64,000 nucleotides of DNA from Euptelea pleiosperma (Eukaryota > Streptophyta > Magnoliopsida > Ranunculales > Eupteleaceae). The stretch covers positions 23,735,751 to 23,799,750 of the forward strand of contig CM068543.1 in assembly GCA_035048495.1 (NCBI GenBank), read 5' to 3'. The notes below the pieces were generated by a model, which was given only the letters and a program-made list of their open reading frames with translations, searched no databases and was not told the DNA's origin. Made by a program: the position numbers and the translations under genes. Of this stretch, positions 23,261 to 36,140 are shown piece after piece (position 1 is the stretch's first letter; each line of letters starts with the position of its first letter).

Positions 23261-23975
23261 ACACTGAAATGAATGATAAACGCTATACTTATAAGTTATG
23301 GATTACCACAGAATTTGTAGGGGAAGCCTTACTTTATACAAATTATATACTTAATAAAGTTCCCCACAAAAAGTTAGACAAGACCCCTTATAAATTTTGG
23401 AAAACCAAAGTGCATTCTTATAAATTCTAAGAAGTGTGAAGGTGCCTTGCAAATGTGGTTGTTTCACCACCTAAACAAACAAAATTATGACAAAAAATAA
23501 TTGATTACATTTGTCATGTTAATAATAGCAGTGCTTTCAGGCTTCTTGTTCATAAATTGGGTGTAACCAACATACACGATAACACTATCATTGAGTCACG
23601 AGATACTGTATTTTTTGAAAATACATTTTCTTACAAAATTACAAAATTGATCACGATATTTATTATAAGAGAAGACATGATGTTGCATCAAGTAACAATC
23701 AACATGATAATACACCTAATAATGAACAAAGGCAAAGCAAAAGAATAAGTACAGAAAAATTATTTGGTCTAGATTTTTTAACATACCTGTTGGAAAATGA
23801 GCATCAAACTCTTAAAGAGGCTATGTTAACTCCAGAAGCCACATTCTGAAAATAAATTGTAAATAGTGAAATTGAGTTCATAATACAAAACCATACTTGG
23901 GAATTGGTTGATCTTCCAGCAGGCAACAAACCGATTGATTGCAAATGGATCTTCAATAGGAAGATGAAAGCCATG

Positions 23976-26321
23976 TGTCACGCCCTAAAATTCGGGTTCC
24001 CGACCCGACCTAATTGCTGTGGATCAACTTGTTTACCCGAAATCTAGGGTGTGATAAAAATCTAATGATTACTATCATGCCTAGTGAACTCGGTTATAAC
24101 CCAGTGGACTCAGTCCTCCAATCTTATTATGAATTTATTTTGGTTGAAATTTATGTTAATTATTCAATTATGCGAAAGCGTTTCAACCCCCAAGATAAAT
24201 TATGATTTATGAAATAGCAAAATTTATCAAATAAACCAACCATACTATAATCATCCATTAAACTGAATAAAAAGTATTACAATTTGAAATGACCCAATGT
24301 CACTTAAAAAATAGAAAAAATAAAAATAAAGAAATAAGGTTTATCAATAATGAGGATGTCTAGATCTCCTCTGAACCACCATCCCCATAATTGAGGTCGT
24401 CACCCGTTGCCTCCGTTCCATACTCATCCTTACATGCTTTCTTATTTTTGGTTCCCTCGTTCTCTATAACATCTAGGTACCGACTAAAATTCGTGAGCTA
24501 AAAGCCCAGTAGAATATCCACAGTACAATGGATACTAGAATATCAAATTAACATGTCATTCTTTATTATGCTTGCATTCTAATCATGCATGCTAACCATT
24601 TTCAATAACAATAATCCTATGACAAATAGTAAAAATAAATCGTATGATCTAAAGTATTTATTTTATACTACAACCCATCACGAGGTCTCATTTTCTTTTC
24701 CACGCTGGGAGCAGCTCGTAAGCTTTTCTACAAAGGGTTTAGGACTTTTCACCCAAAGGCTCCATGCCTTTCTTGCTTGGAAATAAATCGTTATACGTAC
24801 AATAAATTAACCGAATGATATACGTCTCCACAATTTGATAATCGGAGAAAATCATTAATAATCAACCATTCACATGTCCCAGCACTTATCATACTATAAT
24901 TCTCAATTACATCTATAGATCTCGTGTCATTTTTCTCATATTATCATCATCATATAATTATCTATACACAATCATGAATAAAAATCAGCGGCCCTTCGGC
25001 GTACGGATTTTTATTATAAAATTTTAAAAAATATAAAAGGGGAGAAAATAATTGATCATGCATATAATTTCGAATAACAAGCAAATACAAATATCATATG
25101 TAAATTCTAATCCCATTTCAACTTTGTACTTACCTCGGATTGGTTTTTTAATGGAGGTAGACAATTACGTAAATTCTAGAAGTGCTCGGATGTAACACTC
25201 CTTGAAGTATATGATTCCCCTTGGTGTCCCCTTCGATTTTTCCTTCTAGCTCGAGTGTGATTGGACTTCGGATGAAGGTCGATTGGAGCTTTCTCTTTCT
25301 CTCTAATGGAGTTTTCTCCTCTCTAATGCTTTCCAAAATTTTGGTAAAGGTGGTTGAGTTTTATAGAATGAATCTCTAATACAATAAATAGATTGGTTTG
25401 ATTTTAAAAAATATTAAAATTTGAATTATTTTAAAATTTAAAATATTCTTTCTCAAATGGTGGGATAAGGGAGGATTCCCTCATTCAACTCTCCCAAATC
25501 CATAAATAAATGCAATGGGGTGTGGTTTTCGTAATTCTCAAAGGGGTGGACTTTCTAACCCTCTAAAACTCTTATTTTTAATTAATTATGGGTTAGGGCC
25601 CATATGTATCCACTAGGCTTTATTAAGATTATTTCTAAGCCCAAAATATCTCTAAATTGGTCCTACGGGCCCACCCAACAATTATAACTTAATCAAATAT
25701 GAAATTATTTAAATTACTAATTTAAACACTTACAAATTATGCATTATGTTGGAAATTACATCATTATGCACGAATCATCCTAATTCATTTGATTACTCTC
25801 TAAATTTTCTCAAAATCGAAAATGTGTATATTTAATGTAAAAAAATTTCCGTGGGTTCCACTATTCATGGAAACCCTAATTCGGGTCTTAAAATAATGAA
25901 AAATAAAGTTTGTGAGATAATTAGATGTGTAGAGTTTATTAATGTATACGATCATACCAAAAATGTTGGTTCATCGTTCTGATGTCAACTAGATGTGTTT
26001 TGAACAAGTTTAGTCCAACTACTGCTCTTGTAGGTTCCGTCACCAAAAATTGTATTATTCTCTTATTGTGTTACACGCATTATTAGATGTTGAAAATTTG
26101 CCCATATTCTAAGATTTAAAAATGAAGAGGTGTCCTAAGTTCATGTGAATGTCAAGTGAATTCTAGGGTTGATTTTCTCTTTAGGGTTAAGTTCTGAAAT
26201 TTACTAAGTATCGATCCTTACAATCTAGTAATTAATTCTAGTCAGCAAATTTAAATTGGTATTTATATCCTAATAAAGAATATTACTCTAATACTCTAGA
26301 ACGAAAATTCAGGGTATTACA
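23976..26321. mobile_element. solo LTR (2.35 kb) inserted in the Copia pol region
   Basis: It begins TGTCACGCCCTAAAATTCGG and ends AGGGTATTACA. CGATG follows at 26322-26326, and the left flank reads CCATG, which is CGATG after loss of one G from AAAGCCGATG. Joining the flanks restores a continuous Copia reverse-transcriptase reading (RKMKA then DDTIDKYKVRLVAKGY). The TGTCACGCCC start is common in plant Ty3-type LTRs. No coding sequence lies inside. Confidence 0.75.
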
Positions 26322-26985
26322 CGATGACACCATTGACAAATATAAAGTCAGACTCGTGGCAAAAGGATATAGGCAAAAAGAAGGCCTAGATTACTTTGAT
26401 ACATCTTCACCTGTTACTAAAATAACATCTATACGTATGTTAATAGCTATTCCTGCATTGCATAAGTTTGAAATACATCAAATGGGTGTTAAAACAATAT
26501 TTTTAAATGGTAAATTAAATGAAGAGATATATATGGAACAATCAGAGAAAAAGAAAGTGTGTAGACTTGTAAAATCTCTTTATAGATTGAAACAAGTACT
26601 CAAGCAATGCCATGAAAAATTTGATTGTATCATGATAAAGAATTGATTCAAAATTAATGAATGCGACAAATGTATCTACATTAAGAACATTAATAAAGCA
26701 TATGTTATTGTTTGTCTATATGTTGACGATATGCGCATTATAGGGACTAATACTAATATAATTAAGTCTACTAAAAATATGTTGACCAATAATTTTGATA
26801 TGAAGGACATGGGAGTTGCTGGTGTTATTCTTAGAATTAAAATTATTAGGACATCAAATGAACTTGTTTTTTATCTCAATCGCATTATATTGAGTACGAA
26901 CACAATTTCAATTCATCAAGCATGTGGATTTAGTGTTATTTCCACACGTAGAAATAGTTGTATCTTGGGAGATAGACGTCCATAG
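26322..26985 (+). pseudogene. Copia reverse transcriptase remnant
   Basis: The frame contains YKVRLVAKGYRQKEGLDYFD, TSIRMLIAIPALHKFEIHQM and FLNGKLNEEIYMEQ. After a stop near 26643 the catalytic box YVDDMRIIG follows (about 26721). The RNase H part expected after it is mostly missing before the 3' purine tract. Confidence 0.8.
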
Positions 26986-27154
26986 ACCTTTAGCACTGTA
27001 ATAAGGGGAGGAATTTGTCCTAAGGTCATTGTGTCACACACAAGCTTCGATCGATACACATTTTTCAGTGAGTTCGCTAATTTATTTTAATTTTACATTG
27101 TTTCTTCTTCTTATTGTGAAGCTATCACTCTGATAACACCAAGTTGCAGCCCTA

Positions 27155-28003
27155 CTGCAGCCCAACTTCGCTTGAGCTAGTTGAGGGTTACATGGGGCAG
27201 CGTGCCCCTGTCCAAGAAGTTACATGACTAACATCTATAATTGTCACTGGGAAACTGAAAATATTTCTTTTAGGTTATCAGATTGGACTGGGTCTAGTAA
27301 TCTACATTTTGTGTGGTCTGCCCCCACTAGATTTTCTTAGTTTTTGAATGTGTGGTTTTTGTGTGAACATGACACAAGATTGCACCTCTCTCTACCAGAG
27401 CAGTTCTGGATCCAATATTTTACAAGTTCAATGTCAAATACATAGATTTTCTTACTAGTGTAGTAACAGATCAACATCCAACTCAACTTGATCCGTTGAT
27501 ATCCCTTATAGTAACATACTTGTACCTATGGTGCGAAATGGATTGTATCAATTAAGTATCTATTTCAAACCTATGGTTGGATTTTCAATGATGTCATGGC
27601 CCATTGCTCCAATGACATGAAATGACGATAGGGTCACACCGATCAAATATTCCCAACTATTTGAAATCTTTAATTGGCAGACATGTGCTTGAAACATTGA
27701 ACGGTTTTCCGGGTTGCCTCAACCCAACTGCTTCAGTTCAATTACCCATTCGGTTTTCAAAATTGACGTTTAAATATGCCCGTTACAGGGGCTTATTACA
27801 ACAGTATCGTTATGGTTAAAATATGGTCAAAATAACATCAATAACACAAATATAATGGATAGTTGACAGAATATCAACTTTCTCATCAAGAGGTAGTGTT
27901 GTGGAAGATGCTCCCATTTTGCCTTTTGTTGGGGCTTATGGAAGAAAAGGAACCATAGAGCATTCAATGATGAGGATGGGGTAGATAGCTTAGTCCTTCA
28001 TAT
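27155..28003. other. unassigned gene-free interval
   Basis: No coding frame, element end or structured repeat could be supported here. Confidence 0.5.
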
Positions 28004-28325
28004 CATGGTTTTAAAAATGGTCGTGGTAACCCCCCAAGCCCGTTTCATTAAAACCCATTTTGAAGCTTTGAATTTAACAGTCGTTTTTTTCTTTTTAACG
28101 GCCGTTAATGTCAAGAAAATTTTGTGAAAAAAATAGCCGTTAAATTCCCTTTTTTTCGTTTTTGAAATTTTCGATTTCAAATTTTGAATTTTGAATTTCA
28201 GCGCCTTTTTTCCATTAAAATCGTTAAAATCAAATTTTCCATTTTTGCCCCTGGCCCTTTTTTTTCATTTTACCGGTAACGCTCCCAGTCCGTTATGCTG
28301 TTAAAACGGCCTCCTTTAAACCTTG
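28004..28325. mobile_element. MULE-like MITE (AACGGCCGTT family)
   Basis: It begins CATGGTTTTAAAAATGG and ends CCTCCTTTAAACCTTG, the same termini as 46918-47102. The interior has AACGGCCGTTAA and TCAAATTTTGAATTTTGAAT. Flanks share only CTTCA, so the target duplication is decayed. Confidence 0.6.
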
Positions 28326-28720
28326 CTTCAAGGAATGGTGTTTTTGTTGTCTAAGGCTTTTGTGGAATGAGGCGGCCTTTTCTTCGAGATAGTATATCCC
28401 CATTTTTGGCTCCCGTTTGCCGTCTTAATATTGCTACACTTATCCAAAATAAATAAATAAACGAACAGACAGAATATCGACCTCCTTTTGTTCAGTTTTG
28501 GGCCTTTATTTTTTTGACAAATAACGTAACTGTCTTGGAGCGTTACCGTTATATTAAGTGTTACATATTGGTGGGCTTGTAATTTTTAGAGGAGCCCAAA
28601 CCCAGTCCAATATGGTGTGGGATCCACACGTCCAATGGATCATTAGATAACCCAGCCCATTGACATCTCTTACCAACATACCCCTTGTGTAAGATCAAGG
28701 CTCCTAGATGATCACTTCCT

Positions 28721-30157
28721 ATGCCGCAGCTGCACAGAATCATGCTAAAACAATACAACAACATCAACTCTTTGATCAAAGTCCCCAACGAATTCTCCAT
28801 CTTCACATGGAACACTGTCCTCCGAACCTCTCCCCCACACCATGCTCTCTTTCTCTATGCCAACATGCTCCGATCAAGTGCTTCTCCGAACAAATTTACC
28901 TTCACCTTCCTAATCAAAGCCTGCAACAAAATTTCAAAACCCCAATTCGGAATTCACCTACATTGTCATCTTATCAAATTTGGATTCGGCTCTGATGCCT
29001 TCCTTCAAAGCGCTCTCATTGGAGCATATGCAGACGCAGGCCTGATTAAAGTAGCTCAACAACTGTTTGATAAAATTACTCACAGAGATATAGTTTCATG
29101 GACTGCCCTTGTCTCAGCTTATGCCAAGTGTGGGCTGCCCGACAAGGCACGTCGCACCTTCGACAAGATGCCCGAACGCAATGCCGTGTCATGGGCCGCA
29201 GTTGTCTCGGCCTACTCCCAGAGCGGGCACCACAAAGAAGCTTTAATGGTATTCCGTGAGATGCGGTATGCTAAGGTGGAACCCACCGAAGCTATGCTCA
29301 TCTCTGTGCTGTCCTCTTCAGCCCACCTTGGTGCTCTTGAGGAAGGGAAGTGGGTGCATGGTTATGTTTGCCGTAACCAAATATATTTGACTGCCAGTCT
29401 TGGCACTGCTCTCCTTAGCATGTATGCTAAATGCGGGTGTATCGATGATGCAATTCAAATTTTTGCGGGAATGCCTTGGCGGGATGCGCTTGCTTGGACG
29501 GCCATGATCTCAGCACTTGCCATGCATGGACGAGGACAGCAAGCACTCATTTTCTTTGATGAGATGCTTAGCCTTGGATTGAAACCGGACCATGTCACTT
29601 TTGTTGGGGTCCTTAGTGCATGTAGCCATGCTGGATTGATTGAGGAGGGTTGCTATAAGTTTAGGTGCATGCAGGAGGTATTTAAGATTGCACCGCGAGT
29701 AGAACATTATGGGTGCATAGTCGACATTCTTGGGCGAGGTGGGCATGTTGAGGAGGCTTGGAATTTGGTGCGAAACATGCCCATGGAACCAGACACCTTA
29801 GTGCTGAAGTGTCTTCTCAGCGCTTGCATTAGCTTTCGTAATGTGGGTTGTGCAGAGTGGGCTGCTAAGAAGCTTATAGAAATAGATCAAGATAGTGGTT
29901 CTCCCTACGTAATGTTGGCAAATGTCTATGCGAGTGTTGGTCGGTGGGCCAATGCTGAGAGTGTTAGGAAGATGATGAGAGTTCGAAGGGTTGCAAAAAC
30001 TCCGGGATGTAGCTTGATCGAGGTGGACGGAGTTGTTCAACAGTTCGTGGCTGGAGATAATGACGAACATCCAAAAATAGAAGAGATAAAGTCCATATTG
30101 CATGGAATGGGCAAGCTTTTGAGAGTAGCTGGTCATGCACCCTTTTCAGGAGCATAG
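28721..30157 (+). CDS. PLS-class pentatricopeptide repeat protein with E/E+ end, no DYW
   Basis: Intronless frame for 478 aa. It shows back-to-back PPR motifs of P, L and S type from about residue 20 to 380, for example DIVSWTALVSAYAKCGLPDK, NAVSWAAVVSAYSQSGHHKE, TEAMLISVLSSSAHLGALEE and DHVTFVGVLSACSHAGLIEE. The C-terminal E/E+ region follows (SPYVMLANVYASVGRWANAE, AKTPGCSLIEVDGVVQQFVA). It stops shortly after GDNDEHPKIEEIK, with no DYW deaminase domain. Such proteins bind organellar RNA and usually direct C-to-U editing in plastids or mitochondria, recruiting a DYW protein in trans; targets cannot be read from sequence. The start at 28721 (MPQLHRIM) is the first in-frame ATG seen; it gives no strong transit peptide, so import is inferred from the family. 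Confidence 0.9.
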   Translation: MPQLHRIMLKQYNNINSLIKVPNEFSIFTWNTVLRTSPPHHALFLYANMLRSSASPNKFTFTFLIKACNKISKPQFGIHLHCHLIKFGFGSDAFLQSALIGAYADAGLIKVAQQLFDKITHRDIVSWTALVSAYAKCGLPDKARRTFDKMPERNAVSWAAVVSAYSQSGHHKEALMVFREMRYAKVEPTEAMLISVLSSSAHLGALEEGKWVHGYVCRNQIYLTASLGTALLSMYAKCGCIDDAIQIFAGMPWRDALAWTAMISALAMHGRGQQALIFFDEMLSLGLKPDHVTFVGVLSACSHAGLIEEGCYKFRCMQEVFKIAPRVEHYGCIVDILGRGGHVEEAWNLVRNMPMEPDTLVLKCLLSACISFRNVGCAEWAAKKLIEIDQDSGSPYVMLANVYASVGRWANAESVRKMMRVRRVAKTPGCSLIEVDGVVQQFVAGDNDEHPKIEEIKSILHGMGKLLRVAGHAPFSGA

Positions 30158-32502
30158 TCATTGAGAAGCCCATTTCTCCTCACAAATGCCGACATTTGTT
30201 CCTGCTTCAGTGTAACCACAGTAACAAATGCCAAATAGGCTTTCCGTACATCAGTGAATCATCAACACTGCAAGACACTGTTCCGTTGAAAGATCAGGAT
30301 TCGTACGAAAGGATTTGGCAAAAGTTCTCCACCAGCAGCTAACCTGACACAAACATCCCTTCATCCTGCTTGGGACCAGCAATGCAAGGCTAAAGCTCGA
30401 CACTGGTAGAATTTCTGCACCAATGAATCTCAAAAAATATTTCACAGATAAATGTCCTCGGTTGTGTTCGATAAAATGTTGTCATTGCTTAATAAAGGCA
30501 ACTCATGAGCATGTGTTGGTGGTTATGGGATTTTGATGGAAACACAGTAGCTGGATTGCCTCTTTTTCAGAAAGATGCTGATGGCAGAATTTAAAGGACT
30601 TAGAGATGACCTTTTGGCCCGTCTCTCTTATATTCCAGTAGAATTTGATTCATTTTCGATTTAGCAAACAGCAACTGGTAGAATTTTGATCCCATGGAGC
30701 ATTTTCCATGCTTGGCATGACATTTAGATTATTTTGTGTAATCTTAGCTTTGAGGTCACTCACATCTAGAGGCAAGAAAAATAAGCTGCTGATGATTTCG
30801 TGTAGTGTGGTCTGTTGTCAAAGTAAATCTGGTTGTCCAGACATTAAATTTTGTAAACATCAAAATAAGGTATCATCAGGAATCTCAAAAATATTGTAGT
30901 TAAATATTAGAAGTGAAAGGATCCAAATCTAATACCACTCTTTCTTCAAGATTACAAAATTTTTTTCTAACTTGGTGTTACTATAACAGCAACAGAACTA
31001 GCTCAAATTGATTAATTCTTTAGAGAATAATTCCATACAATGAGATTATTTTCAATGCCCTTTATGTTCTATATGATGCTACCCAAACCATTTTTAAAGA
31101 GACAGAGGGCCTTCAATGTCTAGGAGTTGAACAATTCAAAACCAGAAACCATTAAAAAAAATAGATGTGCCCACCTACCTTGGGCTTTCAACCAGAGTTC
31201 TGGAATGCTGCTTTCAAAAGTTTATTTTCAATGAAGAGATGGATAGGAGAAAGCAGAGAATTTGAACAATTATCTACTCAATTTCAAAGATTCCACGACA
31301 TCCTCTATATCACTGAGGAACATCCCTGAACAAGCTCATGAGGCAATTAAGATATTTCTCTGCAACCTTCAAGATCTCATTTTCTCCAAAATGGGTATGA
31401 GATCCTTGAAACTGAGATGGTTTCTTCGAAACTACATAAGAAACCTGATTGAGTTCAGAACTACTAAAGTTTCTCGCATGAAACAAGTGTAGGGAGGCTA
31501 TCACCTTGTCTCTCCGGCATCCACTTCACCCAAGGTACAGCATTTTGTAACCAGCTAGAACCCATGCTTGTATTGTTGGTGCTTTGTATTCGCATAATTT
31601 CATTGAAAGGTTACCTACTACCCTTCTATCCAGCACACTCTTGAAGATACAACCTATATTCCTCCACAAGTTCTACCACCTTGATCATATGGAACTTTGT
31701 CTTTTATATGATTCCACTCCAAAGAACTAATTTCTAAATATGATCAAACCTTGCAAACTGCTGCTTCCAAATGAGGGTTCCTCTGAGTGATGGTGAAAAG
31801 CAAACTTAAGAACCTTTTGCTGGTGGAGCAAACAAACTCGTGGACCACAGTCTAGTTCTCCATACATCACCATATTTTATTTGTTCAGCCTTAAATTCCT
31901 CTACCATCATATTCTGGATCTTTTCATGAGGATCAACTACATCTCTCTGAGATAAGAATGCACACAAACACCCAGAAGGCAAAAACATTTAAAAGCAGAC
32001 CCAACACAACAATGAAACTCGAGGAGATAAGTTCAACTTAAATTGAAAGAGAAACTGCAGGACAGAGAAGGGAAGGAGCATTCTTTTTTACCAAACAAAA
32101 ATACGAAACAATTGCTATACAAAAATGGAATCGATTTCTTCTATAGACATTTCAGAATGATACAAGATGGATGATTAAAAAAGATAAGATATAAAAAAAA
32201 GATTAGTGTGGCATCGATTGGCCAAGAATCAAAATTTACAGCTTTTGGGGCTACTTCTGCCCACCTAACCTATACTACAACAGAATTCTGCTTCTGAACT
32301 AAATCCACTTGGAGGACATAGCAACAGCAGTTCTCTTGGCATTGTTGATATCCAAGACATACTTTCTTCATCAAGCATGAGTCAATGAAAGACCCAATTG
32401 CCAATCAATTATATGTTGGGTACAGTTTTGACTTTTCAACTAATCCCCTCAGCCCACATTCATTCAACAACTAACTGTCCAAGAAAATCTTTTTGCAAAT
32501 TG
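30158..32502. other. gene-free interval between the convergent PPR and P4-ATPase genes
   Basis: It contains the two 3' flanks (the genes point toward each other). No frame over about 80 codons has recognisable motifs, and no element ends were found. Confidence 0.5.
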
Positions 32503-35500
32503 TTATGTGTTTTGATGACGCTTCTCTTTTAAGCGATTAGATTTTGCTTCCAACCTTGCCGTAAAACCTACTGTTGTGGGCCTAATGGATCTCTGCCGAA
32601 CCATCTGGCAATACTCAGGGTCTTCACATTGCCCCTCCAGTCTTATCCACTGTATCATCCCATGATACATGGGGAAGAATCGCAACCGGATGGCTGAGTA
32701 CAAAAAGTATGGGATGAGGGTGGAGATTACCACGACGAGCGTGACGAGCCAGTAAGAAGGGGCTGGAGCACAGGCTTCAATGAAGACCTTGTAGGCAGTT
32801 GTGGATATAGTTGGGGACATGGCACCATAGGCCAAGAGGAAAAGATACCATACCAAGATGCCACCCCAGATGAAGAGATGTTGTATCAGGGTGAAGTAAC
32901 TAACTGAGAGCGCCATTTGGCAGTTCACAACCCAGACGACGCATGTGTACATGGTAGCTCCAAGAATCTCCAACCCAACAACCTCCCCGCCCTTACGGAA
33001 GGCCTGGTGTTCCAATGCACTAGTGCAGAAGAAGAATATGATGATGGCACTGCAAACCCCATTTAACATCCAGCCGAGTATCCGAAGCCAACTGAAGAGA
33101 ACATTCTGCACACCTTCTTGATAAAGTAGGGGGAACTGACACACGAAAGGAGGTGAAAATGAGTGATTGTCAAAACACAGATTTACCACAATAATTAAAA
33201 CATGTTGGATTGTAGACATACCTTGAGACAAAACCGTGCAGAGACATCTTGGTCAAACACCCCTAGAGCAAGCACCGGAAGTGATGTGAAGAAGACATTA
33301 TAAAATGACATGAACCAATCATTATAAGCAGTCTGCCCAGAGAATGATGCATACGCCTCGAACAAGAAGAGAGTGAAACCAAATGCTATATTCTTGTAGA
33401 AGAAGTAGCATATCTGCAAAACAGCAAAAGCAACATATCAACCTTTTTATTTTATTAAATATTTATATGTTCTTTGGGGCTGTGGTGTTGATAAGATGGG
33501 ATCAAAACCAAGACCTCATGATTGTTATACAAAGCACTGTCCAATTAAGGTACAGGCTCGATCCAGGAACAGATCAAGCCCTATGCAACTTATAGTGAGT
33601 TCAGTATCCATATATTTATTCATTGATATGTAAGTTCAGTATATGAATTTCAGGGAATCAAGATCGTACCATTGACGAGATCCTTCTGTAACACCAATGT
33701 CCATGCACAAGTAGCAAACGCTCCAAAAATTGGAACTGAGCAATTGCAATGTCACTTGACATGACTGCCTGAAATTTTCATAGTGAGCAGAAGGAAAGTT
33801 GAGAAAAAATGAGATGAAAACAAAGTTTTACAAAAACACACAATACAAGATTTAAGTGATCTTGGTTGAGCATTGACCTGCATTCCTTCAACTCCACTGA
33901 TACCAACTCCAATATCTGCTTCTTGAAGCATTCCCACATCATTGGCCCCATCACCAATTGCTAATGTTGTCTTACCTGTTCCAGTTTTAACCAGTCTTGT
34001 AACCTGCACAGGTGATTTTTAGTACCTCTTTACGTAAATAATTCCTCAAGCATAAACAGTAAAGAAAATCTGTGCAACATTGTGAAGAAAAGTATGTGAA
34101 CTTACAAGTGCTTTCTGTTTTGGTGATGAGCGGCAGCAAATAACAGATGCACAGCCAATTGCTAACTCTAGAAACATGTTCTTCATATCATCCTCTAGAG
34201 CATAAGTAAGCGACTTCCCATCGATTATCAAAGCAAATGCATCAGAGCTAACATTCAACGCAGAAATCAGTGCCTTCCCCTCACTTATCTGATGGAGAAC
34301 ACTTTCCTTTGACGCCTAAAAGAAGAATCAGGAATAACCCATCAAGACCACATTTAATAGTCCAATATTATATTGATCAAACTGAGACAACACTACTAAT
34401 CAAAATTTAGCAAGTAACATGGTAATATAACTCCCTCCCTCCCTCTCTTCTTCCCTTTTGTGGGTTACTGTAAATGACTTCCTCTAAAGCACTCAAAATC
34501 AGTGAAATCTCCTCTTCCAATTTATGGATGACAAAACAAATATTTCATATCGACACGATGATGTACATTTTCACAAAGGGGAGGAATGGGCTTGGCCTGT
34601 AGCTAAATTGGGTCACGTATTGCACCGTGGCCAAAAGGTTGCAGGCTCAATCCCTTCTTAACTACCACTAAAAAATAAAACATAATAAAACAAGAACTTC
34701 TGTGGGGGAGCATTTAGAAGATATGCTTAATGCACTCACAGATCAATTACATTTGTTTGTTAGTTAAGGTAGTGTATATACTTGCATGAAGTCCACCAGG
34801 AATATTGAAGATGTAATGCTCATTGACACATCAAACTTATCTCAGCATAACTAGTCATATATTACCTAGTAGTAGTACAACTGTATTTCAGTCGCTTCAT
34901 CGTCATTTAATGCTTAAAAAATATCTCATTTGTTACAAGCAGCTGGTCAGAACTATCCAATGCCATCCAGACAAAGTACAATATCTCAAATTCCACAAGG
35001 ATAAGTAGAACAAAAAGGGAAAGTAATGTTCACCTTCAATATTGCAGACTTGTCCCCTGCTTTCTCCAAGGCTTTAATTCCTGGTGTCTCCAAGTTGATA
35101 ATTATCTGCTTCATTCCTTGTCTAAGCAAACTACACGCGAAACTGCAAAATTTAATTGTAGTCAGAAATGTGGACAAGTAGGAGAAACCACCATATATTG
35201 ATATGAAAAGTGGTATTATATCCCAAATTGTACCCAATATTTATGGCAGTCTCCATCTTATCTCCAGTCAAAACCCATATCTTTAGTCCAGCTTGTGCGA
35301 GCTTGTCAATGCATTCGGGGACCTAGCAAACAGTCAAACGCAAAAGAATAAACTTCACTTCCAAATTCCATAGCCAATGTCTAAAGGATTCATTAACTAA
35401 TAATGTTTTTCTTTAATATCTTCTACCCACCCCATTTTGGAGTTTGTCCTCAACAGCAGTGGCACCGAGAAGAATCAAATCCTTCTCTATCTTTTCTGCC

Positions 35501-36048
35501 ACTTCATCAACCATTTCTTCCCGATCTGCACTGACAGAGTTCTTTGCCTCAGTGAATTCCTCATTAAACTCTTTGTATTCTTCTTCATTGAGTTCACGAT
35601 ATGCCAGCACCAAGGTCCTCAGACCGGCATCCGCATACTCGTTCATGTGGTCCCTAGTGTGCTCTTCAAACTCCCTCCCATCCTTTGCAAGCCTTTCAAA
35701 CATGACACTGCTTGGGAAAAATGTAAGGGGTTATTATAATACAAAAGAAATTGGAATTAAAAAACATTAGATTTAACAAATTTGACCATTAACTTCATGT
35801 TTAGTAGTATTTTTTACAATAATATGAGCTTTCAGTTTGTGTTGCAATTAACATACCTGTCAGCACCTTTACAAAGTAGTAATAACTTGCCCTCCTCATT
35901 TCTTACTATTACAGACATCCGCCTTCTTGAGCTATTAAACTCTAACATATTCAAAAGCTTATATGACCTGCAAAAAGAAAAACGAATGAACTAAATATAA
36001 ACACTCACAAGTTGTAGTGTTGCCATATATAATATATATATATATATA

Positions 36049-36140
<92 letters not shown>

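Larger units (their letters stand above)
20716..27138 (+). mobile_element. degenerate Ty1/Copia retrotransposon with 5-bp target duplication
   Basis: The 5' LTR is 20716-21416 (starts TGTTGGAAAA, ends CTCTGATAACA). The 3' LTR is shortened to 27016-27138 with the same ending. CCAAG occurs directly before (20711-20715) and after (27139-27143). A purine tract (AATAAGGGGAGGAA, 26999-27013) precedes the 3' LTR. The interior runs in the order gag, GAG-pre-integrase, integrase, reverse transcriptase, interrupted by a solo LTR at 23976-26321. Many stops and frameshifts make it inactive. Confidence 0.85.
19073..27154. mobile_element. hAT-like element enclosing a LINE remnant and a Copia element
   Basis: The left end TAGGACTGCAACTCGGGCGG at 19073 is the inverse of the right end, which is split by the Copia insertion: GAGCCCGCCCAAG up to 20715, then TTGCAGCCCTA to 27154. 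Subterminal GGTTGGGT/AACCCAACC repeats occur at both ends. The 8-bp flanks (GGGCAGCT and CTGCAGCC) share only a central GCAGC, so a target duplication is uncertain. No transposase was seen, so it is non-autonomous. Confidence 0.45.

Noticed and set aside
23976..26321. a full-length LARD-type retroelement in the Copia pol
   Set aside because: No second copy of the terminal sequence exists inside it, and no primer-binding site or purine tract was seen; a solo LTR explains the TG...CA ends and 5-bp duplication.
30158..32502. a hidden gene between the PPR and P4-ATPase genes
   Set aside because: Open frames at 31262-31504 and 31806-31988 have no motif, no conserved neighbours and are about random length.
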